The notes beneath the pieces were generated by a model that worked only from the letters and a program-made list of their open reading frames with translations, did no database searches and was not told where the DNA came from. From the NCBI GenBank assembly GCA_002309955.1, contig DBXQ01000064.1, forward strand, positions 40,493 through 64,195: a stretch of DNA of 23,703 nucleotides, written 5' to 3'. Shown here in pieces: positions 18,313-23,703 of the stretch (position 1 is the stretch's first letter; the number at the start of each line of letters is the position of its first letter). Origin of the DNA: Bacteroidales bacterium UBA1208 (GTDB taxonomy: Bacteria > Bacteroidota > Bacteroidia > Bacteroidales > P3). Position numbers and translations under genes: made by a program.

Positions 18313-21300
18313 ATGAAGAAAGTTTTTAATATTCACAGACTCTCGGTTCTGGCATTTTTTCTCTTTCTAAGCATTGGACAATGTTTAGGACAGACATATA
18401 TGTACAGCAGACCTTCGGTGAGTACCGAACCCGACCTTTGCGATCAAGGTCGTGGAAAGGCCACCTTGTACATCTCGCCCGATTTGGAGGCCGAGTGTAC
18501 CATTAGATGGGAATGGGGCGACAATTTATTGTCGGGCATAGGCTGGTACTCCAACAGCCGCACTGGCGGCACTGAACTCACTGGCCTCACTGGCGGCACT
18601 AAGGGCAAGATTACCATCACCATCAATGGTTGTAACGTAAAGGCCTGCCCCGACCTGCATTTCTCCATTGGCAAAGAAGAATGTAAACTGAATGTCAGCA
18701 TCAGTTCGAACCCTATGCCCACCAACTCCAACTGCGAGACACCATCCGTGATGCTCACCGCCAATGTATCGGGTGGCAACGGCAACTACACCTACTCCTG
18801 GGGCGGACAGACCAAGACGGTGTCCTCTACTGGAATTTACACTGTCACCGTCACCGACACTGATGGCCGCAAAGGCACGGCTATTAAATTTGTCTACATC
18901 AAGAAACTTGAATGTTCGCAAGACCCGAACGAAATCAAGGGACCCGAAGGCTATGACGACAGCCTCCGGTATGTGGCAGCAACCGATAAGATGAACTACA
19001 CCATCGGCTTCGAAAATGATCCCGACTTTGCAACAGCTCCTGCCTCAAGAGTGTCTGTCACTTACCAAGTGCCTCCGGAACAAAACATATCATCGTTCCG
19101 ACTCTCTGATTTTGGCTTTGCCAACTACATCTTCACAGTCCCATCCAACGTCTCTTCTTACTCTCAACGGCTCGATGTCACCGACTCGTTAGGTGTGATG
19201 GTTGATGTGACTGCAGGTATCGACATCGTTAACCATCGCCTCTTTTGGATATTCCAAAGTATTGACCCCACAACTGGATTTGAACCCGCCAATGCTCAAA
19301 TGGGTTTCCTACCCATCAACGACTCTCTTGAAAGAGGTGAAGGTTACGTCAGCTTCTTCATCGCACCTAATTCTTCTGTCCATACTGGCGACACCGTTGC
19401 AGCAATGGCCACTATTGTCTTCGACGACAACGCCCCCATTGAGACCAACGTATGGAAGAACACCTTCGATGCCGTGGCTCCTACTTCTACGCTCCACTGC
19501 ACCCTTGACCCCGCTGACTCGCTCTACAGCACCTTCACTTTCACAGCCAGCGACGATGAAGGAGGTTCGGGCGTCAGCATGGTGCAACTATACGTCTCTG
19601 AGAACGAAGGAACATACACACTGCAAGGATACTACCACCCCGACAGCACTGCCACCGTTACCCTTGAATATGGCAAATATTACAAATTTGTCTCCATTGC
19701 GGTCGACAATGTAGGCAATAACGAAACCTTCAAGACCATTCCCGACACTACCATCAACTACAATACTGCTCCCATTGAAATACTTCTCTCCAGCGAATAC
19801 TTCTATGAAAATGACACCGTGGGCACTGTCGTCGCCCTACTCTCCACCGTCGACGACGACATAGACCTGCCATTCGTATACGAACTGGTCAGCGGAGAAG
19901 GGGCAACTGACAACAACTTGTTCACCATCGTTGACAATCAACTCCAGCTGAACAGTTCCGTAGCCTGTATCGATCGTTATGAGTTCTCTGTGAGACTACG
20001 CACCACCGACATTACCGGCCTCAGTTTCGAAGACTCATACACCCTCTTCTCCCTCCAACAAAACTACCACAAACACGACACCATTGTCCGTCAGCTTTGC
20101 AACGGCGACACACTCTTCTTCGGTTCACAACCGTTGGTCGCCTCTGGAACTTACATCGATTCCTTCCACACCTCCAGAGGCTGCGACTCTGTTGTCACCC
20201 TGCAACTAAACGTATTACCCACCTATCACTATGCCGATGTATTCGTAGCTTGCGACAGCTTTACTTGGAACAACAACACATTCACTGCCTCCACCAATAC
20301 ACCCATCATGGCACTGACCACACAAGATGGCTGTGACAGCACTATTACTCTAAACCTCACTATAAACCACAGCAATACTGGCACCGAGACCATTACCGCA
20401 TGCGACACTTACACTTGGCACGGCACCGCATACACTGCCTCCACCAATACGCCTACTTACTCAACAACCAATGCCGTGGGATGCGACAGTATCACCACAC
20501 TGCATCTGACCATTAACAATAGCACTATTGGTACGGAGACCCTCACCGCCTGCGACACCTACACTTGGCATGGCAGTACCTACACGGCTTCCACCAATAC
20601 GCCTACCTACTCAACGACCAATGCCGTCGGTTGCGACAGTACCGTCACACTGCATCTGACCATCAATCATAGTAGCACAGCCATTGAAAACCAGACTGCA
20701 TGCGACACCTATACTTGGCATGGTACCGCATACACTGCCTCCACCAATACGCCTACCTATTCAACGACTAATGCCGTCGGTTGCGACAGCACCGTCACAC
20801 TCCACCTGACCATCAACAACAGCACTACAGGTACGGAGACACTCACCGCCTGCGACACTTATACATGGCACGGCAACACCTACACAGCCTCTACCAGCAC
20901 GCCAACCTATACTTCGTTGAATGCCGCTGGATGTGACAGCACCGTCACACTGCATCTGACCATCAACAATAGCTCGTCAAGCACCGTGACAGCCACCGCC
21001 TGCGACACTTATACCTGGCACGGCACCGCTTACACGGCCTCCACTAATACGCCTACCTACTCAACGACCAATGCCGTCGGTTGCGACAGCACCGTTACAC
21101 TGCACCTGACCATCAACTACAGTACTATCAGCACCGAAACAGCCACCGCCTGCGACAGCTACACCTGGCACGGCAATAACTATACTATATCCACTATCGA
21201 TTCTATCACCTCTACCAATGTCGCCGGCTGCGACAGCATAACGACTCTCCACCTCACCATCAACTACAGCAACACGGGCATCGAAGTAGCGAATGCCTGT

Positions 21301-23151
21301 AACAGCTTCACATGGCACGGCACCACCTACACCGCTTCGACCAACACTCCCACATTCACATCGCTGAATGCTACAGGATGTGACAGCGTTACAACGCTAC
21401 ACCTCACCATTAGCGAAAGCCTCTTTACAGTGGAATCTATCACCGCCTGCGACAACTATATCTGGCACGACACCAATTACACTGCCTCAACCAACACACC
21501 GACCTACACCACCACATCCTTAGGAGGCTGCGACAGCACCGTAACCCTCCACCTGACTATCAACAACAGCAGCACTGCCACGGAGACCGTTATTGCTTGT
21601 GACACTTACACGTGGCATGATAGCACCTATACCAGTTCAACCCTCAACTCTCAATTCTCAACTCTCAATTCTGTAGGTTGCGACAGCACCGTCACACTCC
21701 ACCTGACCATCAATAACAGCACCACTGGCATTGAAAACGTCTCTGCATGTGACACCTACACTTGGCATGGCACTGCTTACACGGCCTCTACCAACACACC
21801 CACCTACATGACCACTAACGCTTTCGGCTGCGACAGTACTGTCACCCTGCATCTGACCATCAATAGCAGCACTACAGGCATTGAGACCATCGCCGCCTGC
21901 GACACTTATACTTGGCATGGTACCGCCTATACGGTCTCTACCAACACACCAACATATCAGACTACCAATTCCGCTGGGTGCGACAGCACGGTAACCTTGC
22001 ATCTTACTATCAATAATAGCACTACCGCCACGGAAACTGCCACTGCCTGCGACAGCTACACTTGGCACGGAACCGCCTACACATCCTCAACCTCTACCCC
22101 GACATACACCACTACCAACACCGTTGGATGCGACAGCACTATCACCCTCCACCTCACCATCAACTACAGCACCGCCAGCACCGCGACCGTCACCGCCTGC
22201 GATAGCTACACTTGGAACGGCACAACCTATTCTACCTCCTCTATCGACTCCATCACTACTACCAACTCTGTTGGATGCGACAGCGTGACGACACTCCACC
22301 TCACTATCAACTACAGCAACTCCGCCACCGAGAACATCACCGCTTGCGATAGCTACACTTGGAACGGCACAATCTACTCTACCTCCTCTATCGATTCCAT
22401 CACTACTACCAACTCCGTTGGATGCGACAGCGTGACGACACTGCATCTCACCATCAACTACAGCACCTCCGCCACCGAGAACATCACCGCTTGCGACAGC
22501 TATACCTGGAACGGCAACACCTACACTGCCTCCACTATCGACTCTGTCAACTCTATCAATGCACAAGGATGTGACAGTGTTACCACACTCTACCTCACAG
22601 TCAACTACAGCAGTGCTGCCATTGACAACCAGACCGCCTGCGACACTTACACCTGGATCGACGGCAACACCTACACCGCCTCCACCAATGAGCCGACCGT
22701 GACCATTCCCAACCACTATGACTGCGATAGCACCATCACCCTGAACCTCACCATTAACTATAGCAGCTACGACACCATTGCCGACACCTCTGCCGGTAGC
22801 TACAATTGGCATGGAAACACTTACACTGAAAGTGGCGAATACGTCTACGAGACACAAACTGAAGCTGGATGCGACAGTATCATAGTGCTACAACTGACCA
22901 TTACCGAGATCGGCATCAGCACTGTCGACGACCTTGGCAATATTAATCTATATCCCAACCCCACCACTGGCAAAGTCACTATAATAGCAAGCGGTGTGAC
23001 AAAAGTAGAGGTATTTGACCAAAACGGGCGTATAGTCAACACATTTTATGACAGCAACGTAATCGATATCCACCACCTACCTACAGGGGCATACACCCTT
23101 CGTATCACGCTACACAACGGCACTGCTATCAAGCGTGTTCTTAAACAATAA
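18313..23151 (+). CDS. T9SS-exported surface protein with SprB-like, GPEG, cadherin-like and GCDS repeats, 1612 aa
   Basis: Likely exported across the outer membrane by the type IX system and attached to the cell surface. Signal peptide 1-26 (the Cys at 24 is not in a lipobox). Residues 30-120 form a Cys-rich Ig-like region. Residues 122-190 are SprB-like ('VSGGNGNYTYSWGG...YTVTVTDTDG'). Residues 204-391 form a conserved module starting DPNEIKGPEGY, with 'YTIGFENDP', 'ATAPASRV', 'SIDPTTGFEP', 'GFLPIN' and 'ATIVFDDNAPI'. An Ig-like domain (392-474) with 'GGSGVSMVQLYVSENEG' and a cadherin-like domain (484-582) follow. Next come nineteen approximately 50-residue repeats (584-1533). The T9SS type A sorting domain is 1540-1612, with 'NLYPNPTTGKVTI', 'VEVFDQNGR', 'LPTGAYTLRI' and a basic end. 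It is the only operon member with a sorting domain. The DPNE module normally follows CARDB/TIG regions like the end of gene 1. Confidence 0.95.
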   Translation: MKKVFNIHRLSVLAFFLFLSIGQCLGQTYMYSRPSVSTEPDLCDQGRGKATLYISPDLEAECTIRWEWGDNLLSGIGWYSNSRTGGTELTGLTGGTKGKITITINGCNVKACPDLHFSIGKEECKLNVSISSNPMPTNSNCETPSVMLTANVSGGNGNYTYSWGGQTKTVSSTGIYTVTVTDTDGRKGTAIKFVYIKKLECSQDPNEIKGPEGYDDSLRYVAATDKMNYTIGFENDPDFATAPASRVSVTYQVPPEQNISSFRLSDFGFANYIFTVPSNVSSYSQRLDVTDSLGVMVDVTAGIDIVNHRLFWIFQSIDPTTGFEPANAQMGFLPINDSLERGEGYVSFFIAPNSSVHTGDTVAAMATIVFDDNAPIETNVWKNTFDAVAPTSTLHCTLDPADSLYSTFTFTASDDEGGSGVSMVQLYVSENEGTYTLQGYYHPDSTATVTLEYGKYYKFVSIAVDNVGNNETFKTIPDTTINYNTAPIEILLSSEYFYENDTVGTVVALLSTVDDDIDLPFVYELVSGEGATDNNLFTIVDNQLQLNSSVACIDRYEFSVRLRTTDITGLSFEDSYTLFSLQQNYHKHDTIVRQLCNGDTLFFGSQPLVASGTYIDSFHTSRGCDSVVTLQLNVLPTYHYADVFVACDSFTWNNNTFTASTNTPIMALTTQDGCDSTITLNLTINHSNTGTETITACDTYTWHGTAYTASTNTPTYSTTNAVGCDSITTLHLTINNSTIGTETLTACDTYTWHGSTYTASTNTPTYSTTNAVGCDSTVTLHLTINHSSTAIENQTACDTYTWHGTAYTASTNTPTYSTTNAVGCDSTVTLHLTINNSTTGTETLTACDTYTWHGNTYTASTSTPTYTSLNAAGCDSTVTLHLTINNSSSSTVTATACDTYTWHGTAYTASTNTPTYSTTNAVGCDSTVTLHLTINYSTISTETATACDSYTWHGNNYTISTIDSITSTNVAGCDSITTLHLTINYSNTGIEVANACNSFTWHGTTYTASTNTPTFTSLNATGCDSVTTLHLTISESLFTVESITACDNYIWHDTNYTASTNTPTYTTTSLGGCDSTVTLHLTINNSSTATETVIACDTYTWHDSTYTSSTLNSQFSTLNSVGCDSTVTLHLTINNSTTGIENVSACDTYTWHGTAYTASTNTPTYMTTNAFGCDSTVTLHLTINSSTTGIETIAACDTYTWHGTAYTVSTNTPTYQTTNSAGCDSTVTLHLTINNSTTATETATACDSYTWHGTAYTSSTSTPTYTTTNTVGCDSTITLHLTINYSTASTATVTACDSYTWNGTTYSTSSIDSITTTNSVGCDSVTTLHLTINYSNSATENITACDSYTWNGTIYSTSSIDSITTTNSVGCDSVTTLHLTINYSTSATENITACDSYTWNGNTYTASTIDSVNSINAQGCDSVTTLYLTVNYSSAAIDNQTACDTYTWIDGNTYTASTNEPTVTIPNHYDCDSTITLNLTINYSSYDTIADTSAGSYNWHGNTYTESGEYVYETQTEAGCDSIIVLQLTITEIGISTVDDLGNINLYPNPTTGKVTIIASGVTKVEVFDQNGRIVNTFYDSNVIDIHHLPTGAYTLRITLHNGTAIKRVLKQ
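20227..22909 (+). repeat. Tandem 147/150-bp coding repeats (ACDxYTW...GCDS), 18 units
   Basis: Units recur with fixed spacing. The first-Cys codons lie at 20251, 20401, 20551, 20701, 20851, 21001, 21151, 21298, 21448, 21598, 21748, 21898, 22048, 22198, 22345, 22492 and 22639. Most units are 150 bp. Four are 147 bp and carry 'STIDS' or 'SSIDS' in place of 'STNTPTY'. The protein unit is roughly TxTACDTYTWHGTxYTASTNT, then a variable arm, then GCDSTVTLHLTINNS. The two Cys per unit may form a disulfide. The last unit (22750-22909) has lost the first Cys. A nineteenth, divergent unit precedes the array (about 20062-20226). Such arrays act as spacers or adhesive rods in Bacteroidota surface proteins. 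Confidence 0.93.
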
Positions 23152-23202
23152 ACCGTGATAATTAATGGAACGCAATCTATAAATTGACGTTACATCTGCA
23201 TG

Positions 23203-23261
23203 ATGTCCCGAAAAGCCAATGGACTTTCTTTCTGAAAACACTGACTTTTCGGGACATTTTC
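23203..23261 (+). terminator. Hairpin after gene 4, candidate transcription terminator
   Basis: A perfect 13-bp inverted repeat, ATGTCCCGAAAAG (23203-23215) and CTTTTCGGGACAT (23245-23257), is followed directly by further T residues (a four-T run at 23257-23260). The stop of gene 4 lies about 50 bp upstream. The 29-nt loop is longer than in a typical intrinsic terminator and the T tract is short, so termination strength is uncertain. The stem could also serve as a 3'-end RNA stabiliser. Confidence 0.6.
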
Positions 23262-23402
23262 TGTTAGGTACCAGAACATCATTGCGTATCTATATCCAAA
23301 TAGCCAACAAGGACAAAAAAGACAGATTTTAAACTAAATCGATTATTGGGTTTAAAGTTCTTTTCGTACTGCCCTTGGTTCGCTCGTTTTTCCACCCTTT
23401 GA

Positions 23403-23458
23403 CCTCAGTTCTCCTTCTGTAATGGGAGAACGATGGGAAAACGATGGGAGAACTGAGG
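23403..23458. repeat. 12-bp inverted repeat enclosing an 11-bp tandem triplet at the edge of the right flanking repeat
   Basis: CCTCAGTTCTCC (23403-23414) is the exact reverse complement of GGAGAACTGAGG (23447-23458). Between and overlapping them are three tandem 11-bp units: AATGGGAGAAC (23421-23431), GATGGGAAAAC (23432-23442) and GATGGGAGAAC (23443-23453). The last unit is also the first 11 bases of both copies of the flanking repeat. The stem could terminate transcription from the right or mark the boundary of a repeat element. Confidence 0.65.
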
Positions 23459-23614
23459 ACTACAGAGCGACGGAAGAAGAACCAAACCTATATCGGTCAT
23501 CGAGACGGAAAACAGAATAAAACGGTTATTGTTATCCTTCCCATTTCACATGTCTCCACTTTACTCTTGAACGGCCTCTGCCAGAGGCCTACTCAGCCTA
23601 ATGACCGATTGGGG
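23443..23614. repeat. Right copy of the ~172-bp flanking direct repeat
   Basis: It matches 1-173 in the same orientation, from GATGGGAGAACTGAGGA to GATTGGGG, with scattered substitutions (mostly transitions) and one indel. A 62-codon frame (23444-23632) lies over it. Its equivalent in the left copy is interrupted by a stop and shifted by the indel, and substitutions do not favour third positions, so it is treated as non-coding. Confidence 0.85.
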
Positions 23615-23703
23615 ATAAACACTCGTCATTGAAGACCGAGAACAATATTTTCTATTATTGGTGTCCGATAAAACTTTTGGTTCATCCGCTAAATGGATAG
23701 GTG
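23615..23703. other. Unassigned tail of the window
   Basis: No gene or RNA is supported. After the flanking repeat the sequence becomes A/T-rich, as it does after the left copy. This may be the start of another upstream region leading to a gene beyond the window. Confidence 0.4.

Noticed and set aside
17467..18336. 289-codon antisense open frame opposite the thrombospondin repeats
   Set aside because: Asp/Asn codons on the plus strand read as Val/Ile/Ala on the other strand and rarely give stops. The plus frame has a clear domain signature, so this is a shadow.
22087..22857. 256-codon antisense open frame opposite the GCDS repeats (and similar frames at 21658-22068)
   Set aside because: It is an effect of the Thr/Asn/Cys/Ser-rich periodic coding on the plus strand. 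Its translation is itself a Gly/Val/Ala repeat with no signal or start context.
20227..22909. CRISPR-like periodicity
   Set aside because: The 147/150-bp period is in frame throughout a single long coding sequence. There are no short constant repeats with unique spacers.
23041..23151. LPTGA near the C-terminus of gene 4 as a sortase signal
   Set aside because: It is not LPxTG and lacks a following membrane segment. 'LPTGxYxLRI' is the normal last-strand motif of a T9SS type A sorting domain.
23444..23632. Small 62-codon open frame at the right end
   Set aside because: It lies on the flanking repeat. The homologous frame in the left copy has a stop after 19 codons and an indel, and substitutions are not codon-biased.
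23655..23703. Possible insertion-sequence end in the tail (GTGTCCGATAAAAC region)
   Set aside because: It vaguely resembles ends of some Bacteroidota insertion sequences, but there is no partner inverted repeat, target duplication or transposase in the window.

Overview
The window looks like chromosomal DNA of a member of the Bacteroidales (phylum Bacteroidota). The evidence is a canonical type IX secretion (T9SS) type A C-terminal sorting domain, a Bacteroidota-style promoter (TTTG, 19 bp, TAnnTTTG), no Shine-Dalgarno sequences but A-rich start regions, and domain families typical of that phylum (cysteine-bracketed FN3 domains, SprB-like repeats, 'GCDS' repeats, choice-of-anchor Q-type beta-helix ends). 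Genus and species cannot be read from the sequence.

Layout: bases 1-420 are non-coding. They hold one copy of a roughly 172-bp repeat (1-173), a good promoter (249-279) and a very AT-rich leader. Four plus-strand genes follow, 27, 3 and 30 bp apart, and very probably form one operon: (1) 421-15558, a 5045-residue secreted protein of two GDGWNG-type domains, FN3 domains, five right-handed beta-helix modules, two jelly-roll-like domains, about ten CARDB repeats and an IPT/TIG domain; (2) 15586-16854, a 422-residue secreted protein of unknown function; (3) 16858-18282, a 474-residue secreted protein ending in eight calcium-binding thrombospondin type 3 repeats; (4) 18313-23151, a 1612-residue T9SS cargo protein with a 'DPNEIxGPEGY' module, a cadherin-like domain and nineteen approximately 50-residue 'ACDxYTW...GCDS' repeats. 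After gene 4 come a hairpin that may be a terminator, short inverted and tandem repeats, and a second copy of the flanking repeat (23443-23614).

How the genes may work together (inference): all four products have Sec signal peptides and consist mainly of extracellular beta-rich modules, but only gene 4 carries a T9SS sorting domain. In giant secreted proteins that I know from general family knowledge, the CARDB-TIG-'GNVGNVD' segment and the 'DPNDIVGPEG' segment lie on one chain. Here the first ends gene 1 and the second opens gene 4, with two small secreted genes between. I therefore read the locus as a split cell-surface mega-adhesin or surface-fibre operon, with gene 4 as the likely outer-membrane anchor of the assembly. 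No enzyme active site, RNA gene, CRISPR array or complete mobile element was recognised.
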